From contig NZ_LGHP01000001.1 of assembly GCF_001280845.1 (NCBI RefSeq), positions 71,302-135,301 of the forward strand: a stretch of 64,000 bases of DNA, in the 5' to 3' direction. A program made the translations under genes and the position numbers. Shown here one piece after another: positions 56,971 to 64,000 of the stretch. This DNA is from Bacillus sp. FJAT-28004. Lineage in GTDB: Bacteria; Bacillota; Bacilli; Paenibacillales; Paenibacillaceae. A model generated the notes under the pieces. The model did no database searches. It saw nothing but the letters and a program-made list of their open reading frames with translations, and was not told the DNA's origin. How positions within the stretch are numbered: position 1 is the first letter of the stretch; each line of letters opens with the position of its first letter.

Positions 56971-57906
56971 GTGGCATCCATGGAAATATGTCTAACCGAT
57001 CTGGTATCATTAGAAATCCATTTAGGAAGTCTCGATACACTTACAAGAATGTCGAGCGGATTTAGCAATGATAATTATTTACTCACAACAAGCCGGGGCA
57101 AATACAGAATTAGAGTGCCGCAGTATTCCATTCAGTTAGAGCAACTGGCAGCAGAACAAATGATTTTGAAATGGTCATCAGAAGAAAATAATACGATTGT
57201 TCCTCTTCTTTATCTGGATACACTGCCGAATGGTACACATGTAAGTGTATTTCCATTCATTGATGCTGACTCTAAGTTTGATCTGCGTAATGAGCAGCTG
57301 GTGTTTAGTGCTGGCAAGGCTTTAGCTGAGTATCATGCCTCTGTTGCAGGGTATGAGGGCAAATTCCCTTGGAAGACGACATTTGAGTCATTCAATTTCG
57401 ATAGGGTCGACATGGAAGCGTTAAGGAACAGTATTCATGAACAATCGGTATCCGAGTACCCTGAATTTTGGAATGCAGTAGAGAACCTATTGTTTAGAAT
57501 GAACAAGCTCGGGAAGCAATTGAACGAGGAACCGTATCTTTCATTACCTCATCTTTCGTGCCACGGTGATTATGCGCCCGCTAATCTATTAGCGCTCCAG
57601 GATAAAGTAGTCGGAATTATCGATTTCGAGTGCAGTCGCCGGGAGCCGAGAGTACATGATTTATCCTCCTTTTTGCTAGCTTTGCAGGAAGATGAGCGAT
57701 ATGAAGAGTCCATGTCATCCTGGTTTCTGAACGGGTACCAGTCCGTTATCACTCTGTCGGGAATTGAACTGGAATTGATTCCTGTCTTTCAAATGATGCG
57801 TTCTTTGGAAGCAGCCAAACGTCATTTTATGAGAGTCATTCAAGGAGAACATCACGTACATGCTGGCTTAGTGATGTATTGGGATCGTAAGACTTCTAAA
57901 CTCTGA
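56971..57906 (+). CDS. APH/homoserine-kinase-II-fold phosphotransferase
   Basis: The protein of about 311 residues has the kinase signature LSCHGDYAPANLL (HGDxxxxN) near residue 200 followed by GIIDFECS with the second Asp. Its N-lobe reads GFSNDNYLLTT and GKYRIRVPQ, as in homoserine kinase type II and related proteins. The substrate is unknown. Among several in-frame starts, the GTG at 56971, seven bases after GGGGGAA, is chosen. It is convergent with the Opp/PhyH operon. Confidence 0.75.
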   Translation: MASMEICLTDLVSLEIHLGSLDTLTRMSSGFSNDNYLLTTSRGKYRIRVPQYSIQLEQLAAEQMILKWSSEENNTIVPLLYLDTLPNGTHVSVFPFIDADSKFDLRNEQLVFSAGKALAEYHASVAGYEGKFPWKTTFESFNFDRVDMEALRNSIHEQSVSEYPEFWNAVENLLFRMNKLGKQLNEEPYLSLPHLSCHGDYAPANLLALQDKVVGIIDFECSRREPRVHDLSSFLLALQEDERYEESMSSWFLNGYQSVITLSGIELELIPVFQMMRSLEAAKRHFMRVIQGEHHVHAGLVMYWDRKTSKL

Positions 57907-57931
57907 GTTTGGATTCAATTCGGAACGTAAG

Positions 57932-57957
57932 AAAAAAGAGACCCTTAGGGGTCTCTC
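57932..57957 (-). terminator. Terminator of the Opp/PhyH operon
   Basis: On the minus strand, AGAGACCC/GGGTCTCT with a four-base loop is followed by six T. It ends the minus-strand operon just after the PhyH gene. Confidence 0.82.
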
Positions 57958-57972
57958 AAATGATTGTCTGCC

Positions 57973-58707
57973 TCAGAACAGATCGATTATCCGCTTCAAA
58001 TCTTCCCGAAGTGTAATCTTGGAATCATTCCGAATATAATGGCAAACATAGGATCTGCGGAATCTGTCCTTCGTTTTGTTACGGGTGGAGGAATGGACAA
58101 GCAGACTGTGAAAGAACAGAAGATCCCCTTTCTCCATCACAACGGGTATTTCAGCCGTCAAATCCACGCCTTCCGTTTCCGTGGTCCAATCCGCATGCTC
58201 CAACAGATCTTTCACCTTTCCATGGCGCAGAGGCCCCAGCTTGTGACTGCCTGGAATAACGCGAAGGCATCCGTTGTCTTCATCATTACTCTCCATCGCG
58301 AGGGACGTAGCAATCATGGTGTTCGGCTCATGATGGATATATTCATAGTCTTGATGAGCTGCCTGACCTTTTGAGCCGGGTTCCTTGAAGAAGTACATGC
58401 TCTGCACGCCAACCGCTTCATCGCCCATCAATTGGGCCAATGCCCCTCTTATAATAGGAAGCTTCAGCATTTGCAAGGAGAAGCTGTCCTTCAGATGGGG
58501 ATTAAAAACCCGGAAAGAGAAAGTAGCTTTTTCCACCGAATCCGGTTGATCCGGTATCTCATTCTTGGCAAGGTTGTATATATGCTGGTTATAAATATCG
58601 AGTAAATCGTTGCTGCAGGCCTGACGGAGAAGAAGATAGCCGTTTTTGGCGAAAAACGAGATTTGCTCTTTATTCAGTGGGGAAATGCGGTCCATTGGCT
58701 CTATCAT
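57973..58707 (-). CDS. Phytanoyl-CoA dioxygenase (PhyH)-family iron/2-oxoglutarate enzyme
   Basis: The 244-residue protein has the Fe(II) facial triad of the PhyH family: HQDYEY (HxD) near residue 118 and a distal His in FHSLLVHSSTRNKTKDRFRR, whose Arg would bind 2-oxoglutarate; CLRVIPGSHKLGPLRHG is also typical. The family hydroxylates small molecules. AAAAGGTGTG precedes the ATG, 42 bases after the small membrane protein gene, so it is the last gene of the Opp operon. The substrate may be the imported compound (inference). Confidence 0.87.
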   Translation of the reverse strand: MIEPMDRISPLNKEQISFFAKNGYLLLRQACSNDLLDIYNQHIYNLAKNEIPDQPDSVEKATFSFRVFNPHLKDSFSLQMLKLPIIRGALAQLMGDEAVGVQSMYFFKEPGSKGQAAHQDYEYIHHEPNTMIATSLAMESNDEDNGCLRVIPGSHKLGPLRHGKVKDLLEHADWTTETEGVDLTAEIPVVMEKGDLLFFHSLLVHSSTRNKTKDRFRRSYVCHYIRNDSKITLREDLKRIIDLF

Positions 58708-58749
58708 TGTGTCTCACACCTTTTCAAAAAGATTAGCTTCCGCGTCACC

Positions 58750-58950
58750 CTAGCGCTTCTGAGAGCTGCGATTTCGATCCATCCATCCCAATAATAGGAT
58801 GGCGAGGGACAGCAAAAGATTAACACTGAGCGATAAGACTAGAATAACGTATTCGGCGGAGTCCTTTTTTACAATAAAAAGTAAGAAAACGATCAGTACA
58901 ATGAAAAAGACACTTACCTTAAATATTACTTTACGGTAGCTATGGTCCAT
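58750..58950 (-). CDS. 66-residue two-helix membrane protein in the Opp operon
   Basis: From ATG 58950, after AGAAGGTG, the minus strand encodes MDHSYRKVIFKVSVFFIVLI and onward: two transmembrane helices (about residues 8-25 and 34-55) and a basic tail DRNRSSQKR. It overlaps the end of the OppF-type gene by 25 bases in another frame. The frame is open further upstream, but that part lies entirely inside oppF and has no ribosome binding site. No family recognised; the overlap implies coupled expression with the transporter. Confidence 0.6.
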   Translation of the reverse strand: MDHSYRKVIFKVSVFFIVLIVFLLFIVKKDSAEYVILVLSLSVNLLLSLAILLLGWMDRNRSSQKR

Positions 58951-59942
58951 TTCGGCACCTTCTCTACATGATGACATGACACAATCGTCTTGCCGGAGGG
59001 CATCAGAGATGGTGCTGTTTGCTCGCATGTTTGGCTTGCGTACAAGCATCTCGGATGAAAGGAGCAGCCGGATGGCGGATTCGTAATACTTGGCATATCC
59101 AAGCTTTTCAGCGGCAATTCCCTCTTCACTTTCGCAATCCTTGGATTCGGCACCGGAACGGCGGATAACAGCGCCTGCAGATAAGGATGCTGCGGAGCGG
59201 CAAGCACATCATGCACGCTTCCTTGCTCGACGATCTTCCCCAAGTACATGACGGCCATTCGGCCATGCTGTGCAATATAGCGTGCGGTCGCCAAATCATG
59301 CGTAATATAGATAAAGGCAATGCCGAGATTCTTATTAAGGGTGGACATTAACCGCAGGATCGCCATTCGTAACGAGACATCAATCATGGACACAGGTTCG
59401 TCCGCGACGATGAGCTTCGGTTTCAAGGAGATCGCTCTTGCAAGCAATACCCGCTGTCTTTGACCGCCGCTCATTTGATGGGGATACTTCTCGATGTACT
59501 GCTCAGGCGGCGTCAATCCAACCGTATTCAGCAGCTCGCAAACCCGCTCATAGGCCTCTTTGCGGCTGCGAACGAATTTATGCTGAAGGATGGGATCGGA
59601 TAGAGATTGGAAGATGGTTCGCATCGGATTCAATGCCGCGTACGAATCCTGCTGGACAAGCTGCACGCTCTGACGGTACTCGGAAAATTCCGCTTTATTC
59701 ATATTCCATACGTCTTTTCCTTGAAAAAGAAGCTGCCCTTTGGACGGCTTGTGCAGACCCGTGACGACCTTGCCAAGCGTTGTCTTGCCGCAGCCACTTT
59801 CCCCTACAAGAGCCAGAATCTCTCCAGGCTCGAAAGATAACTGGACATCGGTCATGGCGGGGATGGGGGTCGGTTTTCCAAGCATTCCCGATTTTTGCTC
59901 AAAAATCATGCTTATGTTGCGAAGTTCCAGCAAGCTGCTCAA
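58926..59942 (-). CDS. Oligopeptide-type ABC transporter ATPase, OppF/DppF-like
   Basis: The 338-residue ATPase has Walker A GESGCGKTTLGK near residue 47, Q-loop VQQDSYAALNP, signature MSGGQRQRVLLARA, Walker B LIVADEPVSMIDVS and switch YITHDLATARY. The C-terminal oligopeptide-type cysteine cluster SGCSFHPRC..C..C, a likely Fe-S site, is complete. It starts four bases inside the OppD-type gene (ATGA overlap) and powers the importer with it. Confidence 0.93.
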   Translation of the reverse strand: MSSLLELRNISMIFEQKSGMLGKPTPIPAMTDVQLSFEPGEILALVGESGCGKTTLGKVVTGLHKPSKGQLLFQGKDVWNMNKAEFSEYRQSVQLVQQDSYAALNPMRTIFQSLSDPILQHKFVRSRKEAYERVCELLNTVGLTPPEQYIEKYPHQMSGGQRQRVLLARAISLKPKLIVADEPVSMIDVSLRMAILRLMSTLNKNLGIAFIYITHDLATARYIAQHGRMAVMYLGKIVEQGSVHDVLAAPQHPYLQALLSAVPVPNPRIAKVKRELPLKSLDMPSITNPPSGCSFHPRCLYASQTCEQTAPSLMPSGKTIVSCHHVEKVPKWTIATVK

Positions 59943-60922
59943 GCCAGCATCTCTCCCTTCTCATTCAAATGACATGCGGATATACGGAAACTGCCTACTG
60001 AAATCGCCCGAGGCTCCTCCTGCATGCAGAGATCCGTTGCAAACTCGCATCTTGGGTGAAACGCGCAGCCCGGCGGCAAGTTCAACAGATTCGGCGAAGA
60101 GCCTTTGATGGATCTATTGTCGTTGACATCATCCAATATGGAAGGAGCCGCTTGAATGAGTCCCGCCGTGTATGGATGCTTGGCATTCTCGAACATCTCG
60201 AACGTTTCCCCGACTTCCACAATCTTGCCGGCATACATGACGCCAATGCGGTCGGCCACTCTGGCTACAACAGAAATATCGTGCGATAAAAGAAGCATCG
60301 TAATGTTCATTTCCTTATGAACCTTTAACAGAATATCAAAGATGTAATCCTGCGTGATGACATCGAGCGCAGTTGTCGGTTCATCCAGAATGACCAGCTG
60401 CGGGTCGAGCAGCAGGCTGAAGGCGATCATGACACGCTGCTTCATGCCGCCGCTCAATTCGTGCGGATAAGCTTTCAGTATGCGGTCTGGCTCAAGCCGG
60501 ACATAATCGAGCAGTTGCGATGCCTTCTTGATGATCTCGTCTTTACTCATTTTCTGATGAGCAAGGACGGTTTCAATCATCTGATCACCTATGCGCATGA
60601 CAGGGTTCAATGCGTTCTGAGCGGCTTGAAATACCATCGATACGTCCGCCCAACGATGCTGACGCAATCGATTGGCATTGTAGCGCAGCATATCCTGGCC
60701 ATTGATAAAGATGCTTCCGTTCTTGATGGTTCCCGGCGCCGAAACGATATTAAGAATAGCCGAAGCCAGCGTCGATTTGCCGCTGCCGCTTTCTCCGACC
60801 AATGCGGTCACTTGTCCCCTCGGAATATCAAATGAGACATGATCGACAGCCCGAATCGTTCCCGAGCGAAGTTTGAATTCGATGGATAAATCTCTAATCT
60901 CAATCAGATTGTTCTCGTTCAT
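59939..60922 (-). CDS. Oligopeptide-type ABC transporter ATPase, OppD/DppD-like
   Basis: The 327-residue ATPase has Walker A GESGSGKSTLAS near residue 40, Q-loop VFQAAQNALNP, signature LSGGMKQRVMIAFS, Walker B LVILDEPTTALDV, switch LLSHDISVVAR, and the C-terminal cysteine pattern PGCAFHPRCEFATDLC. It begins 12 bases after the DppC-type permease gene. Together with OppF it forms the heterodimeric motor of the importer. Confidence 0.93.
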   Translation of the reverse strand: MNENNLIEIRDLSIEFKLRSGTIRAVDHVSFDIPRGQVTALVGESGSGKSTLASAILNIVSAPGTIKNGSIFINGQDMLRYNANRLRQHRWADVSMVFQAAQNALNPVMRIGDQMIETVLAHQKMSKDEIIKKASQLLDYVRLEPDRILKAYPHELSGGMKQRVMIAFSLLLDPQLVILDEPTTALDVITQDYIFDILLKVHKEMNITMLLLSHDISVVARVADRIGVMYAGKIVEVGETFEMFENAKHPYTAGLIQAAPSILDDVNDNRSIKGSSPNLLNLPPGCAFHPRCEFATDLCMQEEPRAISVGSFRISACHLNEKGEMLA

Positions 60923-60934
60923 GGATTCTCCCTT

Positions 60935-61786
60935 CTATCCTCTAAGCCTAGGATTTAGCGCTTCATCGATGCCATTGGCAAAGAAGATCGAACCCAGTTG
61001 AAATAATGCAAGACAAAGAATCGGCGAGAACAGATAAATAAAGCCCAGCGGATTGAAGATACCCCCTGTTTGAGAAACGGCAAGATTAAGCATTTGCCCC
61101 CAATTGGTCGGTGAATAAGGGGCAAGACCCAGCATCATAATGCCTACGCTGCCTGTAATGGCACCGCGCATCGTCATAATAAAACTGATGGATAAGAAGG
61201 AGGTGATGCTCGGCATAAGCTCTTTGAAAATAATATGCGGCTTGCTCATGCCCATAACCTTGCAGATGACGATAAAATCCCGTTCCTTCAGCGATATAAT
61301 TTGCGAGCGGACAGCGCGCGTTAGTCCAGGCCAGCTCCAGGCGCTTAACACAAGGGCGAAGGAAATAGGATCCTGGATCGAGAATATAGCCGCCATAATA
61401 ATCAGAATCGGAAAGCTCGGGATCGTAAGAAACAAATTGGTAATCAGCATAATACCCGCATCAAGTCTTCCGCCGACAAGTCCGGAGAGTGTCCCGAGAA
61501 GCGCGCCGACAAACAAGGTGAAGAAGGCAGCAAGCAAGCCGACAAGAAGGACTTCCTTGGACCCATGCACCAATTGAATAAACGTATCTCTCCCGGCAAA
61601 ATCGGTTCCAAGCCAATGCTCTAACGATGGCGACAGGTAACGGTTGTCATAAGCGACGGTCATATTGAGTTTAAAAATAAAAGGTCCTGCCGTTGCCATC
61701 AAAATGAAAAAGACCAAAATGATTAGACCGATTAGCGATCTTTTGTTATGGCAAATGATTCTGAAAAAATCGATCATTCCTCGCAT
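60935..61786 (-). CDS. Oligopeptide-type ABC permease, OppC/DppC-like
   Basis: The 283-residue permease begins with an OppC-N type segment (FFRIICHNKRSLIGLIILVF) and LGTDFAGRDTFIQLVHGSKE, the typical LGTDxxGRDxxxRLxxG motif. It has about six transmembrane helices and a loop like KVMGMSKPHIIFKELMPSI that contacts the ATPases. It sits 7 bases after the DppB-type gene. Confidence 0.92.
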   Translation of the reverse strand: MRGMIDFFRIICHNKRSLIGLIILVFFILMATAGPFIFKLNMTVAYDNRYLSPSLEHWLGTDFAGRDTFIQLVHGSKEVLLVGLLAAFFTLFVGALLGTLSGLVGGRLDAGIMLITNLFLTIPSFPILIIMAAIFSIQDPISFALVLSAWSWPGLTRAVRSQIISLKERDFIVICKVMGMSKPHIIFKELMPSITSFLSISFIMTMRGAITGSVGIMMLGLAPYSPTNWGQMLNLAVSQTGGIFNPLGFIYLFSPILCLALFQLGSIFFANGIDEALNPRLRG

Positions 61787-61793
61787 GGTATGA

Positions 61794-62792
61794 TTACCCC
61801 TCTACCTTGATTCTCGGATCAAGCTTCGAATAAACCAAATCCGCAATGAGATTGGCAACGATCATCGTGACACTGAGAAACAGCATGATGCCCTGCATAA
61901 CCGTATAATCTCTTGTTCTCGTCGCTTCTCCCAAAAAGTATCCGATACCAGGGTACTGGAAGATATTCTCGATCAGCGTCGCTCCGCCAAGCATGCTGCC
62001 GAAGGTGATGGCCAGCATCGTGATCATCGGCAGCATCGCATTCTTCATGACGTACCGGTTCATGATAACCGATTCGGAAATACCTCGCGCCTTCGCTGCA
62101 ATAATATAGTCCTCACCAAGTACGCTTACGGCATTGCCTTTCATCATAAGCGCCCATCCGCCGATATTCGTTATGACAAAGGTCAGGATCGGCATAGCGG
62201 CATAGTAGAGCACGCTTACAATAAAGTCGAGGTTGAAGCCAGGAGTCACAAAGGGATCGTATGCGCCGTTAACGGGAAACCAGTTTAACCCGTATGCGAA
62301 AACAACCAACAATAGGATCGCAAAAATAAAATCTGGTATGGCTGATGTAATAACGGTAAATAAGGAAACTGAAGGCTCTAAAACAGAGTTTCTTTTCCAA
62401 GCCATTCTCACGCCCAGAAGCATCCCGATTACAAAACTGATGAAAAGAGAAATGGTTACAACGAAAATGGTCCAAGGCATTGCGTTTGCAATAATGGAAT
62501 TTACCGTAATTTGCTGGTAAACCATTGAAACGCCAAGGTTTCCTTGCAGGAGACCAGAAATATAACGAACAAACTGTTCATGCAGCGGTTCGTTCGGATT
62601 GTAATTAATCATCGCTGCAATTCGCCGGTACGCTTCTTCCAATGTAATCCCGAACTGGGTCGCGTAATCGCGGGCCCATGCATCAATGGCGTTACCTGGT
62701 GTTAAACGGAGCAATACAAAGGTCATCACTGTGGCTAAACATACGGTAACGAGAGCCATCCCAATTCTCTTTAGCACAATAACGGGTGTCAA
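61794..62792 (-). CDS. Oligopeptide-type ABC permease, OppB/DppB-like
   Basis: The 332-residue permease opens with VIVLKRIGMALVTVCLATVM and RLTPGNAIDAWA, has six transmembrane helices, and the ATPase-contact loop AKARGISESVIMNRYVMKNA. It ends DPRIKVEG. AAGGAGG lies eight bases before the TTG at 62792, which is therefore the start; the frame is open to an ATG at 62888 but that region has no site. The first gene of the operon, the binding protein, ends 141 bases upstream. Confidence 0.92.
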   Translation of the reverse strand: MTPVIVLKRIGMALVTVCLATVMTFVLLRLTPGNAIDAWARDYATQFGITLEEAYRRIAAMINYNPNEPLHEQFVRYISGLLQGNLGVSMVYQQITVNSIIANAMPWTIFVVTISLFISFVIGMLLGVRMAWKRNSVLEPSVSLFTVITSAIPDFIFAILLLVVFAYGLNWFPVNGAYDPFVTPGFNLDFIVSVLYYAAMPILTFVITNIGGWALMMKGNAVSVLGEDYIIAAKARGISESVIMNRYVMKNAMLPMITMLAITFGSMLGGATLIENIFQYPGIGYFLGEATRTRDYTVMQGIMLFLSVTMIVANLIADLVYSKLDPRIKVEG

Positions 62793-62933
62793 ATCCAGAT
62801 CCTCCTTCAAGAAATGGGGTAGGTTGCGGGCTTCACAACGATGGATACGTACACAGGATACGAGAGGAACGCTGTGAAGCCCGAGCATGGTTTCAATAAT
62901 GGAGAATGTACGTTAGTAACATCGAAATCAGGA

Positions 62934-64000
62934 CTACTCTCTAGGCGATAATCTTCCTTCCACGAAGTACGTTATTCCCCCGAATCCAAAGTTGATTTCA
63001 GAAACCGCATCGATGTCTTCAGGTTCGATCGGTACCGGCAGACTGCGATTGTACTTTTCGAATTCATCTTCTCTCGGCCAGCCCTTGACCGTCTTGACAT
63101 TCTCGAAATAACCGGTCGTATTTTGGAAGAAGCCTACTCCATAGGCGTTTTCATTCGTAATCCATGCCAGCTTGAAAATGGCGTCCTTGCGCTCTTCTTC
63201 TTTATGCAGATAGGGCATTCCCTTTAACGTTTTTTCAATGTCAACGACCTGCCCGTCGGGAGCTGGCAGTCGCATATCCAGCTTCCCTTTATCCGGACCA
63301 TCCTTAAATTTGGGCAGGTGAGCCATATTTCCGATACCGCCCCAGTAGAAATTCCTTAGTGAATTCCATGGGAACATGAAGCCCCAGGAAACGTCTACCC
63401 AATCGACAGACATATGATAAGCGCCTTTGTCCTTGGTAGCATTGTTGTAATACACGCTGCCATCGACGGCCAGCAATTTGGTCGGAAGGCCGAATTTGGT
63501 CATCTGCTCTGCGGCGATCTGGGCGGAGTTTACCGCTTGCAGCCAACCTCCGCTCACCCCGATAATAAATTCCGGCGTCTTGCCGTTCGGGTCCGCCCAG
63601 TTGCCGTCAGCACCCTTCTTCCAGCCCAGCTCGGTTAACAGCTCTCCGCCTTTGTCAGGGTTATACGAGAATTTCGTCATTTTCTCGCGGTTTTCCGGAG
63701 TGATCCATTTGGCAAGCTCGGATTGCGGCATCCCGGTCATCGAGACGTCTGCTTCTTGACCATAGTAGTTGCCAACCTCACGAATCTTCGTTCGGTCCAG
63801 CGCATATACGACGGCCTGACGGAATTTCGGATTATCGAACGGCGGTTTATCCAAATTGAATACCATCCCGATCGTCGCGGGGTCGAACATGCGGTAATGA
63901 ACGAGATCCTTGTTGGTAGCCAGCATATTTTCAAGAATATCTTTAGGTGGCGTGCCGGGATATGTATCGATCTTGCCCGATTTCAGTAAAGCTAGGCCGG
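62934..64000 (-). CDS. Oligopeptide/oligosaccharide-type ABC binding protein, family 5 (partial)
   Basis: The visible 355 residues are the C-terminal part of a family-5 (OppA/DppA-like) binding protein: MVFNLDKPPFDNPKFRQAVV, YALDRTKIREVG, and LLTELGWKKGADGNWADPNG are classic landmarks. The frame is open through the right edge of the window (LLKSGKIDTYPGTPP precedes the first visible Met), so the signal peptide and start lie beyond it. Many aromatic residues in the central part (FYWGGIGNM) and the PhyH partner leave both peptide and sugar-like ligands possible. Confidence 0.88.
   Translation of the reverse strand, partial: GLALLKSGKIDTYPGTPPKDILENMLATNKDLVHYRMFDPATIGMVFNLDKPPFDNPKFRQAVVYALDRTKIREVGNYYGQEADVSMTGMPQSELAKWITPENREKMTKFSYNPDKGGELLTELGWKKGADGNWADPNGKTPEFIIGVSGGWLQAVNSAQIAAEQMTKFGLPTKLLAVDGSVYYNNATKDKGAYHMSVDWVDVSWGFMFPWNSLRNFYWGGIGNMAHLPKFKDGPDKGKLDMRLPAPDGQVVDIEKTLKGMPYLHKEEERKDAIFKLAWITNENAYGVGFFQNTTGYFENVKTVKGWPREDEFEKYNRSLPVPIEPEDIDAVSEINFGFGGITYFVEGRLSPRE

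Overview
The window looks like a chromosomal segment of a spore-forming, low-to-mid GC Bacillota of the Paenibacillaceae (Paenibacillus or Cohnella type). The evidence is AGGAGG-type ribosome binding sites with frequent GTG and TTG starts, two LplB/YtcP-type carbohydrate importers with large lipoprotein binding proteins, a membrane-anchored AraC regulator, a YheC/YheD spore-coat ATP-grasp protein, an S-layer homology (SLH) protein, GH123-family and GH78 glycosidases, and a T-box leader. No rRNA, tRNA, CRISPR array or prophage was seen. The species assignment is inference.

Layout. 1-480 is one end of an IS3-family element that runs off the left edge. 621-4761 holds an APH-fold kinase and a collagen-like/beta-helix surface protein. 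5065-16274 is a carbohydrate-utilisation block: sensor-AraC regulator, two permeases, a binding lipoprotein, two tandem GH123/DUF4091 hydrolases without signal peptides, and a DUF5107 protein. 16516-18805 carries a YheC/D coat protein and a seven-blade YVTN propeller. 18858-23234 is a mixed region with gene remnants, a uridine-kinase-like protein, an archaeal/fungal-type aspartate-semialdehyde dehydrogenase behind a T-box whose specifier reads as lysine, another APH-fold protein and a cut-down XRE regulator. 23304-29236 is a methionine/B12-flavoured block: LysR regulator, a MET-box-like palindrome, metE, and an SLH protein built like transcobalamin. 29527-34428 has SelO, an OmpR/EnvZ-type two-component pair and an alpha/beta hydrolase preceded by 11-bp direct repeats that look like the regulator's site.

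34556-39193 contains a YdjM-like membrane protein, a 53-residue small protein and a cupin-AraC regulator on the minus strand, divergent from a GH78 alpha-L-rhamnosidase. 39286-46214 holds an ArsR/SmtB metal sensor, a LacI regulator, glpP, glpK, an attenuator-like leader, glpD, and a His-rich CDF zinc exporter with a near-perfect ArsR operator. 46300-48351 is an ABC-2 exporter. 48352-51348 is a patchwork: a palindromic repeat cluster, a truncated SUMF1/FGE-like gene, an orphan AraC regulator and an IS1182-type transposase remnant. 51349-54981 is a second LplB/YtcP-type importer with a cre-like box. 55273-57906 holds small unrelated genes, among them a GNAT acetyltransferase and a third APH-fold protein. 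From 64000 down to 57973 on the minus strand is a single Opp/Dpp-type operon (binding protein, two permeases, two ATPases, a 66-residue membrane protein and a PhyH dioxygenase) closed by a terminator; its first gene runs off the right edge.

The main theme is import and breakdown of plant or animal glycans and peptides under dedicated regulators, together with several cis-regulatory signals readable in the DNA: a lysine T-box, a MET-box, an ArsR operator, a glp attenuator, a cre-like box and tandem response-regulator repeats. The most unusual candidates are the GH123 pair plus DUF5107 locus, the transcobalamin-like SLH protein beside metE, and the PhyH-linked Opp operon.
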